A stretch of DNA of 64,000 nucleotides, taken from assembly GCF_016234775.1 (NCBI RefSeq), contig NZ_JACRAH010000050.1, forward strand, positions 1 to 64,000, written 5' to 3'. The notes under the pieces are model-generated. The model was not told the DNA's origin and ran no database searches. It saw only the letters and a program-made list of their open reading frames with translations. Made by a program: the position numbers and the translations under genes. This document shows, piece by piece, positions 43,815 through 52,640 of the stretch (positions within the stretch are counted from its first letter, which is position 1; each line of letters starts with the position of its first letter). This stretch comes from Aquabacterium sp. (lineage in GTDB: Bacteria; Pseudomonadota; Gammaproteobacteria; Burkholderiales; Burkholderiaceae_C).

Positions 43815-44848
43815 CCCAGATCACCACCCTCATCCCGGCCTACAAGAAGGAATTCCTGGGACCGCTGTTTCTGGCCCTGCGCCGCCAGAGCTTCAAGGAC
43901 TTCAAGGTCATCATCTCGGACGACAGCCCGGGCGGCGTGATCACCGACATGATCCGCAACCGCCACTGGGGTGACCTGACCGCCGAGCTGAACATCACCG
44001 TGGTCCGTGGCCCGCAGAACGCGCGCCGCAACCACGAACAGTTGCTGGACCTGTGGGCAGGCCAGACCCCGCTGGTGCACTTCAACCTGGATGACGACCT
44101 CATCTACCCGGAGTTCTACCGCACCCACGTGGCCGCGCACATGGCGGCGCCCTGCTGTGCCTCCGTCAGCCAGCGATGGCTGAGCCATGACGACGGCGTG
44201 CCCGCCTGGACCCTGCCCCTGCCGGACTTCGTGCACGAGTGCAACGGCCACGTGCTGCAACCCACCACATCCGAGCTGTTCGACAGCACCGTGGGCACCT
44301 GCCAGAACTGGCTGGGCGAGTTGAGCAACATGGTGTTCTCGGCCGAGGGCGCGGCGATGTACCCACGCCCACCCACCAATGACCTGAGCTACTACGGTCT
44401 GCTGGATGTGGGCGCCTTGCTCAACGCCAGCCAGCACCTGCCCGTGACCTTCATCCGCGAGTACCTCGGCGTGTTCCGCCAGAACGATCAGCAAACCACC
44501 ACAATCGGCACCCACAGCCACGGTGGCCGTGTGGGTTTCCTGGCCTGGGTGACCTATGCCCTGGCAGCATGGCGAGATGGCCACATCAGCCCCGAAACGG
44601 CCATTGGCGCCATCGGCAAGGCCACACAACGCATCGTGCACCACTTCCATGACGACACGGTCATGGCGGAATACTTCCACATGCTGGATACCCAGGCGGG
44701 CTCGCTGGACCAGCTCTACCTGGCCTACCGGACCTTCTGGCTGAAGCTGCTGGCCAGCAACCCAGGCACCAGCGCCGCCATGCCTGCACCCGCTGCCGCG
44801 GCTGGCAGCCGCAGCCCCCAAAGCGAGCTCGCCGACGCCACGATCTGA
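43811..44848 (+). CDS. Glycosyltransferase family 2 protein
   Basis: A 345-residue GT-A glycosyltransferase. MTQITTLIPAYKKEFLGPL at the N-terminus, VIISDDSPGG near 34-43 and the DXD-type metal site HFNLDDDLIYPEF near 90-102 are clear. A Pro/Ala-rich tail ends the protein. The ATG overlaps the upstream stop, so the operon is tightly coupled. The sugar donor is unknown. Confidence 0.9.
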   Translation: MTQITTLIPAYKKEFLGPLFLALRRQSFKDFKVIISDDSPGGVITDMIRNRHWGDLTAELNITVVRGPQNARRNHEQLLDLWAGQTPLVHFNLDDDLIYPEFYRTHVAAHMAAPCCASVSQRWLSHDDGVPAWTLPLPDFVHECNGHVLQPTTSELFDSTVGTCQNWLGELSNMVFSAEGAAMYPRPPTNDLSYYGLLDVGALLNASQHLPVTFIREYLGVFRQNDQQTTTIGTHSHGGRVGFLAWVTYALAAWRDGHISPETAIGAIGKATQRIVHHFHDDTVMAEYFHMLDTQAGSLDQLYLAYRTFWLKLLASNPGTSAAMPAPAAAAGSRSPQSELADATI

Positions 44849-44863
44849 GCAGGACCCACGCGC

Positions 44864-46042
44864 ATGAACACCAAGCCCCCCATCTATGTGACCCAGCCGG
44901 ACTTGCCGCCGCTGGAGGAGTTCATGCCCTATCTCCAGCAGATCTGGGACAGCAAGATCCTCACCAATGGCGGGCCCTTCCACAAACAACTGGAAACCGA
45001 ACTCGCCGAGTACCTGGGCGTCAACTACATCTCGCTGTTCACGAATGCCACGATCGCGCTTGTCACCGCCCTGCAATCGCTGCGCATCAGCGGCGAGGTC
45101 ATCACGACGCCGTATTCGTTTGTGGCCACGGCCCATTCGCTGCTGTGGAACGGCATCAAACCCGTGTTCGCCGACATCGACCCGAACACCATGAACCTGG
45201 ATCCGGCCAGCATCGAGGCTGCCATCACACCGCAGACCACGGCCATCATGCCGGTGCACTGCTATGGCCGCCCGTGCGACGTGGAAGCCATCCAGCGCAT
45301 TGCCGACGACTACAACCTCAAGGTCATCTACGACGCAGCGCATGCCTTCGGCGTGAAGCAGCACGGCCAGAGCATCCTGCAACATGGCGACCTGTCCATA
45401 CTGAGCTTCCACGCGACCAAGGCCTTCAACACATTCGAAGGCGGCGCGATCATCAGCCCGGATGCCCGTACCAAGCAACACATCGATCACCTCAAGAACT
45501 TCGGCTTCGTCAACGAAACGACCGTGGTGGCTACCGGCATCAACGGCAAGATGAGCGAGCTCAATGCCGCACTCGGCCTGCTGCAACTCAAGCACGTGGG
45601 CAAGGCCATTGCGCGCCGGCGGGAAATCGATGCGCTGTATCGCCAGTTGCTGACGGGCGTCAAAGGCATTCGCGTGCTGGAGCCGGCCGCCGACACGCAA
45701 GCCAATTACTCCTACTTCCCCATTCTGGTCGAGCCGGACTATCCGCTCAGCCGCGACGTGATCTACCAGCAGATGAAGGATGCCGGCATCTATGGCCGAC
45801 GCTACTTCTACCCGCTGATCTCGGATTTCCCGATGTACCGCGGTCTGCCCTCGGCCCACGCCAGCAACCTGCCAGTGGCAAAAGCCACCTCGTCGAAAGT
45901 CATCTGCCTGCCTATCTACCCCGCGCTCAGCGACGAGGAGGTGGCCAGCGTAGCGGCCCTCATTCGCCATCCTCAACTGCCTCAGATCGCGCCTGCACCT
46001 GCACCAAGCCTGGACGCGCATCACGCAGGCACACCAGTCTGA
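44864..46042 (+). CDS. DegT/DnrJ/EryC1-family sugar aminotransferase
   Basis: A 392-residue PLP-dependent aminotransferase that makes amino sugars from nucleotide-linked keto sugars. The PLP lysine is Lys186 in SFHATKAFNTFEGG; Asp157 in IYDAAHAFG contacts the pyridine nitrogen. ILTNGGPFHKQLETELAEYL at 32-51 is typical. It follows the glycosyltransferase by 15 bases. The product is probably an amino-deoxy sugar for surface or flagellar glycan. No 4,6-dehydratase or epimerase gene is in the window, so the precursor comes from elsewhere. Confidence 0.93.
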   Translation: MNTKPPIYVTQPDLPPLEEFMPYLQQIWDSKILTNGGPFHKQLETELAEYLGVNYISLFTNATIALVTALQSLRISGEVITTPYSFVATAHSLLWNGIKPVFADIDPNTMNLDPASIEAAITPQTTAIMPVHCYGRPCDVEAIQRIADDYNLKVIYDAAHAFGVKQHGQSILQHGDLSILSFHATKAFNTFEGGAIISPDARTKQHIDHLKNFGFVNETTVVATGINGKMSELNAALGLLQLKHVGKAIARRREIDALYRQLLTGVKGIRVLEPAADTQANYSYFPILVEPDYPLSRDVIYQQMKDAGIYGRRYFYPLISDFPMYRGLPSAHASNLPVAKATSSKVICLPIYPALSDEEVASVAALIRHPQLPQIAPAPAPSLDAHHAGTPV

Positions 46043-46066
46043 ACATCGGCCGAACAGGAACACACC

Positions 46067-46846
46067 ATGCCGTATTGCTGCGTATGCGACCAGACCGTCT
46101 CCGCCTGGCTGCCATTCCCCCATGCCCACAACCGCAGCCCGCTGATGCAGGTACTCGACACGGTGGGTTCAGACCCCGATGTGTTCATGTGCCCGACATG
46201 TGGCTGCCATGACCGTGACCGCCATCTGTGGTTGTACATGCGGGCTTCGGGCGTCAAGAGCCAGCTGAAAGGCGCCAGCATCCTGCACATGGCGCCGGAA
46301 CCTCATCTGGAGGTCCTGATCGAGGCGGCGCAACCAGCCAACTACATCCGTGGCGATCTTTATCCACAGCGCCCCCATTTGCAGCGCGTGGATCTGGAAG
46401 ATCTTCCCTTTGAGGACAACAGCCTGGACCTCATCATCTGCAACCACATCCTTGAGCATGTGCACCATCCCGATGTCGCGCTCTCGGAGATCCATCGCGT
46501 ACTCAAACCCGGCGGCATCGTGATCGCCCAAACGCCCTATGCGCCCAACCTCAAGCACACGCTGGAGATGAAGACCGTGCCGGATTCGCAAACGGCCCAT
46601 CTGCTGTACGGACAAGCCGATCATGTACGTCTCTTCGGCGACGACATCAGGGACTACTTCCACGCAGCCGGACTGCAAGGAGACCTGCTGGCTCACCAGG
46701 CCTTGTTGCCAGGGGTGACCAAGACTGAGTTCGGTTGCAACGAGCGCGAGCCCTTCTTTGTGTTCTGGAAGGCCCGGCAGACGGTGGCAAACGATGGGGC
46801 TGACGTGCGCGATGAAGCGGCGTCATCACTGGCGGAAGCGGTATAG
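46067..46846 (+). CDS. Class I methyltransferase with N-terminal cysteine-pair motif
   Basis: A 259-residue SAM-dependent methyltransferase. The N-terminus has PYCCVCDQ and, 37 residues on, FMCPTCGCHDRDRHLW, which looks like a small zinc ribbon. The Rossmann part has GASILHMAPEPHLEVLI, NYIRGDLYPQ, LPFEDNSLDLIICNHILEHV near 110-129 and VLKPGGIVIAQTPY. Last gene of the plus-strand glycosylation operon; a strong terminator follows. Confidence 0.88.
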   Translation: MPYCCVCDQTVSAWLPFPHAHNRSPLMQVLDTVGSDPDVFMCPTCGCHDRDRHLWLYMRASGVKSQLKGASILHMAPEPHLEVLIEAAQPANYIRGDLYPQRPHLQRVDLEDLPFEDNSLDLIICNHILEHVHHPDVALSEIHRVLKPGGIVIAQTPYAPNLKHTLEMKTVPDSQTAHLLYGQADHVRLFGDDIRDYFHAAGLQGDLLAHQALLPGVTKTEFGCNEREPFFVFWKARQTVANDGADVRDEAASSLAEAV

Positions 46847-46879
46847 CGCCACCGATTGCAATCAATCCGACTCATGAGC

Positions 46880-46905
46880 AAGGCCCGCACGCAGCGGGCC
46901 TTTTC
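46880..46905 (+). terminator. Intrinsic terminator between the two glycosylation operons
   Basis: AAGGCCCGC, ACGCA loop, GCGGGCCTT, then TTTC: a 9-base perfect stem and T-run on the plus strand. On the opposite strand the stem is preceded by a T-run mirror (TTG), so it may serve both convergent operons. Confidence 0.85.
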
Positions 46906-46926
46906 AATGGTGCATGCCTGTCGGCA

Positions 46927-47688
46927 TCACACCAGAACGCGGCTGCGCATCTTGAACAAGGGACGGTTCATGAACTCCCCGACCTGGTTGTTGCGCGGCA
47001 GGTTGTCCTCACTGATGGGCTCGTAGACACGGCTGACGGGATTGGGCACGGTGACTTCTTCGATGACCCAGCTGTCACCAACACCCTGCGCCACGAAGTC
47101 GATCAACGCTGCCTTCTCGCCGCCGTCGAACAAGGGGCACCGCACATCGCCCTTCCAGTTGAAGCCCAGTTGCAGCACGAGCACGCGCGTGAGGCCAGCC
47201 ATGTGGCGCAAACTTTTTATCATCTGCTCGCGGGCTGCATCCACGCTCAGGCTCTGATCACCGAAGTCATCACCCAGGTGGTGCAGCACGTTGAGGCAGT
47301 AGGTCACGTCGAAGGTCTCGGAGATCGGCGCCAGGAAATCAAAATAGCAAGCGTTCATGCGCAGGCGATCAGCCAGGCCGGCCTGCTCGGCGCAATGGGC
47401 CACAAATGCCGCATGCTCCTGGTTGCCCTCGTAGCAGGTCACATGCTGCGCACCGCTGTCGAGCGCGCCAAAGCTGAAATAGCCTGTGTTGGCGCCAATG
47501 TCCAGCACGCGCGCACCCAGCAGCGGCAGCGCCCGGTCGAAATAGGTCTGGCGCGCCACCTCCAGCTTGCCGGCAGGCAGATCACTGGTATCGCCCAGCA
47601 GCTTCGCGACCAGCGGATGCACCAGTTGGTAATTCGCATGCTTGCTGCGTTGCAGGTAGAGATCCTTGAGGGAAGGCGTCGAGGGCAT
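46927..47688 (-). CDS. Class I SAM methyltransferase
   Basis: A 253-residue methyltransferase of the small-molecule or sugar O-methyltransferase kind. Motif I is VLDIGANTGYFSFGAL near 61-76, followed by CYEGNQEHAAFVAHC and CLNVLHHLGDDFGD near 130-143. It ends the minus-strand glycosylation operon, 26 bases after the ATP-grasp gene, so it probably methylates a sugar or an amide made in that operon. Substrate unknown. Confidence 0.88.
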   Translation of the reverse strand: MPSTPSLKDLYLQRSKHANYQLVHPLVAKLLGDTSDLPAGKLEVARQTYFDRALPLLGARVLDIGANTGYFSFGALDSGAQHVTCYEGNQEHAAFVAHCAEQAGLADRLRMNACYFDFLAPISETFDVTYCLNVLHHLGDDFGDQSLSVDAAREQMIKSLRHMAGLTRVLVLQLGFNWKGDVRCPLFDGGEKAALIDFVAQGVGDSWVIEEVTVPNPVSRVYEPISEDNLPRNNQVGEFMNRPLFKMRSRVLV

Positions 47689-47714
47689 GGTGGTCTCGTC
47701 CGTTCAATGGTTGT

Positions 47715-48794
47715 TCAGTGGCAGGCTTGCAGTGCCCAAGTGTCGTCACGCGCGTAAACGTCATGAACCGACAACAGCCGCTCACGCTCTTGCAGACTGA
47801 TGGCCTGCCCTGCAGGATGCACGACACCACCGGGCTGGTGAGCGCCATAAGCCCAGGCATAACAGGCGTTTTCCGGCCGCTGTGCGGTGATCGTCGGCGT
47901 ATCGAAACCCTGGTCGCGAGCAAACAATCGCAGGATGTCAGGGCATACATCGAGGGCGAGTTGCAGCGGCCCCCAGAAACGTGGATTCACTTCGATGTAG
48001 TACAGCCGGCCCCGAGATGCAATCACTTCCAGCATGAAGGCACCGTGGTAGCCCCTGGCGCGCAGGCCCTGGAACAGATTCAACTCATCCAGACCAGGAT
48101 TGGCGCAAGGCCGGGCCAGCACGATGGACTTGCCACCGCCTTGCTGCATCAGGTTGACTTGCCAGAAGGATGCAAATTCGCCATCACGGGCGAGATATCC
48201 ACACAGATAGTGGCTTTGCCCAGTGACGAAGTCCTGCGCGAAATAGGCGGCGCGATCCAGCCCGTGGAGCGCCTGTTGCAGATCATCATCCGTGCGGCAC
48301 AGCAAGGGGTAGAGCACTCGCCCCTGGCTCACATTCTCATGCGGCTTGAGCACACAAGGCGCTTGCCAATGGCCTTCAGGCTGCGTGCCCGGCAGATACA
48401 GATCGGCGCACAGGCTGGTCATCAGGGCCTGGCTGCTGTGCTTGCCGGTCAGTTGCTCGTAGATGGCAGGCTCTGGCAAGCCAATGTACAGACTACTACC
48501 GGCCAGCTCGGCCCGATGGCTCAGAACAAAGTGATTGATGAACTCGGTGGTAGGGCAATAGACCAGCTCACCACCCAGGCTGCCCGCCAGTTGGCGCAGC
48601 CAGGGTACGGTCACCAGCTGATCCAGGCGATTGAACACCACCCGCTCGGCCCAACGTGTGCGGTGGATGGCGTCAGCTGCACCGGCTGCCACGATGACAA
48701 AGGGCAAACGCGCCTGCTCGAAGAACCGACACAGCGCCACCACGGCACGATCGTTGTGGCCGGAAAAAAGCAGGAAGCGGCGCTCATCAGCCAT
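47715..48794 (-). CDS. ATP-grasp family protein
   Basis: A 359-residue ATP-grasp ligase-like enzyme. The N-terminal Rossmann-like part starts RRFLLFSGHNDRAVVALCRF. ATP-binding lysine in APCVLKPHENVSQGRV near 145-160, and the metal-binding end GAFMLEVIASRGRLYYIEVN leading to PRFWG near 248-272. This resembles carbamoyl-phosphate-synthase-like and D-Asp/peptide ligases. It lies 8 bases after the CgeB-like gene. In a glycosylation locus it might attach an amino acid or acyl group to an amino sugar through an amide bond; this is speculative. Confidence 0.85.
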   Translation of the reverse strand: MADERRFLLFSGHNDRAVVALCRFFEQARLPFVIVAAGAADAIHRTRWAERVVFNRLDQLVTVPWLRQLAGSLGGELVYCPTTEFINHFVLSHRAELAGSSLYIGLPEPAIYEQLTGKHSSQALMTSLCADLYLPGTQPEGHWQAPCVLKPHENVSQGRVLYPLLCRTDDDLQQALHGLDRAAYFAQDFVTGQSHYLCGYLARDGEFASFWQVNLMQQGGGKSIVLARPCANPGLDELNLFQGLRARGYHGAFMLEVIASRGRLYYIEVNPRFWGPLQLALDVCPDILRLFARDQGFDTPTITAQRPENACYAWAYGAHQPGGVVHPAGQAISLQERERLLSVHDVYARDDTWALQACH

Positions 48795-48802
48795 CAGGCA
48801 CC

Positions 48803-50350
48803 TCAGGCAACCAGTCTGGCTGATGGCTCGGGTGCCAGTTGAGGCAAGTCATCCGGCACCGAGAAGTCCGCCTGCATGGTGCGCGCCAGCGTGCGTTCGT
48901 GCGCCGAGGTTTCCACCTTGATCAGCAGCACGTTCATGGTGGCGGCCTGCTCGCGCTCACACACCTCGTTGCGCTCGTTCATGTACTCGAAGCGGTCCAC
49001 GTGGAAGCGATGCTCGAACCATCCGACCTGCCAGAACATCTCGCTGAAGTACAGCCAGGTCTTTTCGTTGAAAGCACGGCGATGGGTCGGATCCTGCCAG
49101 GCACGCATGGCCTGCTCATGTGATACCTGAACAATCAGCTTGCCGTGGGTCTTGAGCATGGCCAGACAGTTGCCCATCAACATGGGCAAGTCAGTGGCCT
49201 GCTCCAGGGCCGTGCTGGCGTAGATCAGGTCCACGCTGGCCGGCTGTACATCGATGGGGCCGGTCTGGGGTGTTTCACCTACGAAGGGCAAACCGATGGG
49301 CTGCGACAGATCGCCGATCACATCGGGCTGAACCAACTCGTCAACATCCACATTCAACCAGCCTGGCAGATAGTCGTTGCCGGAGCCGACGTGCACCCGC
49401 TTGGGGCTCCAGGGCGCCGACGGGCGTCGCGCCTGATGCTCACGGCCAAAGCCTGCAGCGAAAGCCAGCAGATCGGCATAGGCTTCAATCGGGTCCGCAG
49501 CTTCGAAGGCCTTGACCGCAGCGCGGGCCTCCTCGAAGAACGCGGGGGTTGCGAAATGCTCGCTGAAATATGCCTCCAGCTGATCCTCGCTCAGCCACAG
49601 CACGCTGTGCTCGAAGGCGGCGTGTGGGCGCGTCTGCTGGCGTCGCTCCGAGATGACGGGCGTCCCCAGTGACAGGCAGTGCGAGGCACGAGCCTGCTCA
49701 AACCGGCTGGTCTCGTAAAAATGTGCGTTGAACACAGCCTTGGCCTGCACGATATAGGCGTCGCGCTCAGGGCCATACAAAGCACCGTCGAACATGCTGA
49801 CCTGCACACCCGTTGATTCGATGCGCTGGATCATCGCGCGGCGACGCTCGTTCATGCTGCCGATGAACAGCAAGTCGATGGGTCTATCCTCCAGCGGGAT
49901 AGGTTCAGCCTGCTGCAGATAGGGTGCATGCAGGAAGGGCACCACCATCACTTCATCGGGGTGACGGGAATAGGCCTGGATGTTGTCATGGTCATAGTCC
50001 ACCACGGCAGATGTCTGCAGGAGCGCCAGATAGTCGCGCGACACCGCCGCACCGCCCAGCCCCAGTTGCTCCAGGTTGACAAACACGCAGCTGTAACGCT
50101 CACGCAATTCAGCCTCGAAGCCCAGATGGGCCCCGAAAATGAAGTTGACGGCGTCATGGCGCAGACGGTTCTTGCCCATGGAGACTTCTGCCCCCATGCG
50201 CCGGAACTGGTGCCGGAAGTAGCGGGCCTGGTCCAGGAAGCCCAACGAGTGCACGTAGCCCTTGGGTTGAACGATGCTCAAGTGGATGCGGGGCAGTTCA
50301 TTCATGACGGCGCTCCGGTTTCCGCTGGAGGAGACAAGTGAGGGAATCAT
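48803..50350 (-). CDS. CgeB-like glycosyltransferase fused to a methyltransferase-like domain
   Basis: A 515-residue protein. The first ~320 residues resemble CgeB/GT4-type glycosyltransferases: IHLSIVQPKGYVHSLGFLDQ, RPIDLLFIGSMNERRRAMI near 158-176 and QARASHCLSLGTPVISERR. The C-terminal ~180 residues look like a class I methyltransferase (KRVHVGSGNDYLPGWLNVDV, then VDLIYASTALEQ and MLKTHGKLIVQVSHEQA), with a G-S-G instead of a G-x-G-rich loop. The start at 50350 has AAGGAG 8 bases upstream; an internal ATG at 50305 is also possible. Confidence 0.82.
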   Translation of the reverse strand: MIPSLVSSSGNRSAVMNELPRIHLSIVQPKGYVHSLGFLDQARYFRHQFRRMGAEVSMGKNRLRHDAVNFIFGAHLGFEAELRERYSCVFVNLEQLGLGGAAVSRDYLALLQTSAVVDYDHDNIQAYSRHPDEVMVVPFLHAPYLQQAEPIPLEDRPIDLLFIGSMNERRRAMIQRIESTGVQVSMFDGALYGPERDAYIVQAKAVFNAHFYETSRFEQARASHCLSLGTPVISERRQQTRPHAAFEHSVLWLSEDQLEAYFSEHFATPAFFEEARAAVKAFEAADPIEAYADLLAFAAGFGREHQARRPSAPWSPKRVHVGSGNDYLPGWLNVDVDELVQPDVIGDLSQPIGLPFVGETPQTGPIDVQPASVDLIYASTALEQATDLPMLMGNCLAMLKTHGKLIVQVSHEQAMRAWQDPTHRRAFNEKTWLYFSEMFWQVGWFEHRFHVDRFEYMNERNEVCEREQAATMNVLLIKVETSAHERTLARTMQADFSVPDDLPQLAPEPSARLVA

Positions 50351-50362
50351 GTTGTTTCTCCT

Positions 50363-52315
50363 TCAGCTCAAATGATCGGGGGACAGACCCTGGGCCTGGC
50401 GATCAGCCATGCGCCACAGCAGTTCACCAAAATCGCGGGCATAGGCATCACTGTCAAACAGAGGCGCCTCGTCGCGGGCGCGGTGCAGGCTGGCCCTGAT
50501 GGCGTCACGCTGGGGTTGGTCTGCGGCCAACGCCTGTACTTTGGCCATGTAGCCATCCGCATCGTGGCTGATTAGATCAGGCAGCCCGACGTTGTGCAAC
50601 AGGCTGGCGGCCACACGTTGCGCGAAGCTGTGACCTGCATAGGTCACCACCGGCACGCCGGCCCACAAGGCATCGCTGACGGTCGTGTGACCATTGCAGG
50701 GCCAGGCGTCCAGATAGATATCTGCCAGCGCAAAACGGCTGATGTGTTCGCTGATATGGACCTTGGGGGCGAACACCAGGCGTTGCGGATCGATCCCTCG
50801 CTTGGAAGCCTCCTGGCGCAAAACGTCCTCGGCCGAGCCCAGCCAGTTCAACAGCCACAACACGGCGTTGGGAATTCGATGCAGGAGTTCGCACCAGACG
50901 TCGAACACCTCGGGTGAAATCTTGAAGGGCTGATTGAACCCGCACAACACGATCGCATCGTCGGGCAAGCCGTGCGCCGATCGGCTATCTGGCTGAGGCA
51001 GAGGGCGCTTGCGATCGTTGGGCTGGTAGCAATGCGGCATCAAGGCCAGCTTCTCGGTGTAATGCGGTGCTTCGCTCAAAGGGCTGACCAGGGCATCGCC
51101 GATCATGTAGTCGATATACGTGGCGCCACTGGTGCCGGGGAAGCCCAGATAGGTGACCTGCACCGGTGCCGGCCGATAGGCAAAGATGCCCAGGCGACCA
51201 TTGACCGTGTGGCCCTTGAGGTCGACCAGCACATCGATCTGATCGGCCCTGATCTGCTCGGCTACTTGCCGATCGCTCCAGTCGCCCACCTCCACGAACT
51301 GTGTGGACACCGCCTTGATACGCCGACGCATAGGGCTGTCTTCATCAGGGCCATGCGAATAGAGGTGCAACTCGAAGCGACCGGGATCCAGTTTCTCCAG
51401 GACCTCGGCCAGCAAGATGGTGGTGGCGTGATGGTGAAAGTCGCAAGAGACCATGCCCACGCGCAACCGATCCGGCATGGCACGCAGCGGCTGGGGTGCC
51501 AGCGGCTGGACGCCATGCGCATAGTAATTGGCACAGGCCTGAGCGGCCTTCAGCTGCCGGCCTACGTCACCGTTGAGGGTCACGGCGGCAAACACGGAAG
51601 ACCAGCAGATCGAATCGGGCTTCAAGTCATCCAGCAATCGGTTGACCTCGCCCATCTCGCGCTCGGCATCGTCCCACTGGCACAGCTCACGGCGGATGAA
51701 CAACATCAGGCTGCGTGCGGCCAGATCACCACCGGCCAGGTCCATGGCCAGCGCGGTGGTCAGGCATTCGATGGCCTCGGCCTTCATCCCCACGGCGTTG
51801 AAGCACAAACCCAGTCGGTAGTGGCTCATCGCGTGTGTCACATCCAGGGACAACGCTTCGAACAGCACGTTGATGCCTTCTTTATAGCGTTGTGCACTGA
51901 AGAGTGTGTTGCCCAGTATCTGCAGGTACTCGGCACTGGGGCGCAAGCCTTCCGGCATCTCCATCATGAAGGAGGCTGCCTCGCTGTGGCGACCGACTTG
52001 CGTCAGACACTCTCCCATGAACTGACGTGCCAGCAGATTGGCAGGCTCCTGCTCCAGGATGCGGCGCGTGTGCTCGATGGCGCGATCGGCTTGTTGAGAC
52101 CTCAACAAGGCACGGGCCAGATTCAGCCGAAACAAGGTGTCAGAGGGTGCCGCCTTGCAGGCCTTGTCGAACTCCTTGACCGCCCCCTGCCACTCCCCCT
52201 TCTTGCTGAAAGCCAGGCCGTGCTCCCAATGTTGGTGAGCCTGCTTCAGAAGTCGTGCCTGCTGGCCGAAAACAGCTTGTGTCGAGGTTTGCATGGCGGA
52301 TGACACCCATTTCAT
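50363..52315 (-). CDS. SPINDLY/OGT-type O-linked N-acetylglucosaminyltransferase with TPRs
   Basis: A 650-residue protein. The N-terminal ~210 residues are TPR repeats (e.g. HWEHGLAFSKKGEWQGAVKE and MSHYRLGLCFNAVGMKAEAI). The rest is a GT41 catalytic domain: RLRVGMVSCDFHHHATTILL near 279-298, VLVDLKGHTVNGRLGIFAYR, PVQVTYLGFPGTSGATYIDY, VLCGFNQPFKISPEVFDVW and DAWPCNGHTTVSDALWAGVP. Bacterial members glycosylate Ser/Thr of surface proteins, including flagellins. It is the first gene of the minus-strand operon and lies next to the flagellins. The start at 52315 or 52294 is unclear, as neither has a good ribosome site. Confidence 0.92.
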   Translation of the reverse strand: MKWVSSAMQTSTQAVFGQQARLLKQAHQHWEHGLAFSKKGEWQGAVKEFDKACKAAPSDTLFRLNLARALLRSQQADRAIEHTRRILEQEPANLLARQFMGECLTQVGRHSEAASFMMEMPEGLRPSAEYLQILGNTLFSAQRYKEGINVLFEALSLDVTHAMSHYRLGLCFNAVGMKAEAIECLTTALAMDLAGGDLAARSLMLFIRRELCQWDDAEREMGEVNRLLDDLKPDSICWSSVFAAVTLNGDVGRQLKAAQACANYYAHGVQPLAPQPLRAMPDRLRVGMVSCDFHHHATTILLAEVLEKLDPGRFELHLYSHGPDEDSPMRRRIKAVSTQFVEVGDWSDRQVAEQIRADQIDVLVDLKGHTVNGRLGIFAYRPAPVQVTYLGFPGTSGATYIDYMIGDALVSPLSEAPHYTEKLALMPHCYQPNDRKRPLPQPDSRSAHGLPDDAIVLCGFNQPFKISPEVFDVWCELLHRIPNAVLWLLNWLGSAEDVLRQEASKRGIDPQRLVFAPKVHISEHISRFALADIYLDAWPCNGHTTVSDALWAGVPVVTYAGHSFAQRVAASLLHNVGLPDLISHDADGYMAKVQALAADQPQRDAIRASLHRARDEAPLFDSDAYARDFGELLWRMADRQAQGLSPDHLS

Positions 52316-52640
52316 AAGGAAGAGGTGCCGTCAGTCTAGACATCAGCGGTTCCCATGGGGATCGGAGATGAACAGCAAAGCAATGTCATTTCTCTCGACA
52401 CTATTTCACGAAAGCTGGTTTTGCAAATCACTCAAGTCCACACAAAGGGGCGCCGATATGCAAAGCAACGGTCTTCAAGAATGGGTCCGTGGTCCGGTTA
52501 GCCGGCCGATGTTTCTGGTGGCAAGACGCCACTTCGGGCAATGCGGTTGACTAGCGACGGTCTGGCAGTGCGGTAGCTGTATCACCGCGTTTACATGCCG
52601 GCGCTATCTGCCGGGAGTTTTGCAACCATAGGAGAGCACC
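52316..52640. other. Gap between the OGT gene and flagellin 1
   Basis: This 325-base gap holds the divergent promoters. The plus strand carries the sigma28-like site at 52432-52459 and the AGGAGAG ribosome site at 52630-52636. CCGG-TTAG-CCGG near 52495 is a short palindrome. A 61-codon frame from 52368 is probably not a gene. I find no sigma28-like site facing the OGT gene. Confidence 0.6.
52432..52459 (+). promoter_or_regulatory. Sigma28-like promoter of flagellin 1
   Basis: TCAAGTCC at 52432-52439, a 12-base spacer, then GCCGATAT at 52452-52459. The -10 differs from the FliA consensus GCCGATAA by one base. The leader before the ATG would be about 175 bases. Confidence 0.7.

Noticed and set aside
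43775-46129. 784-codon minus-strand frame
   Set aside because: It is antisense to a glycosyltransferase and the aminotransferase, both with clear catalytic motifs.
52368-52550. Small frame starting ATG after GGAG in the flagellin 1 leader region
   Set aside because: Spacing to GGAG is too short, the product has no family features, and the predicted sigma28 promoter lies inside the frame.
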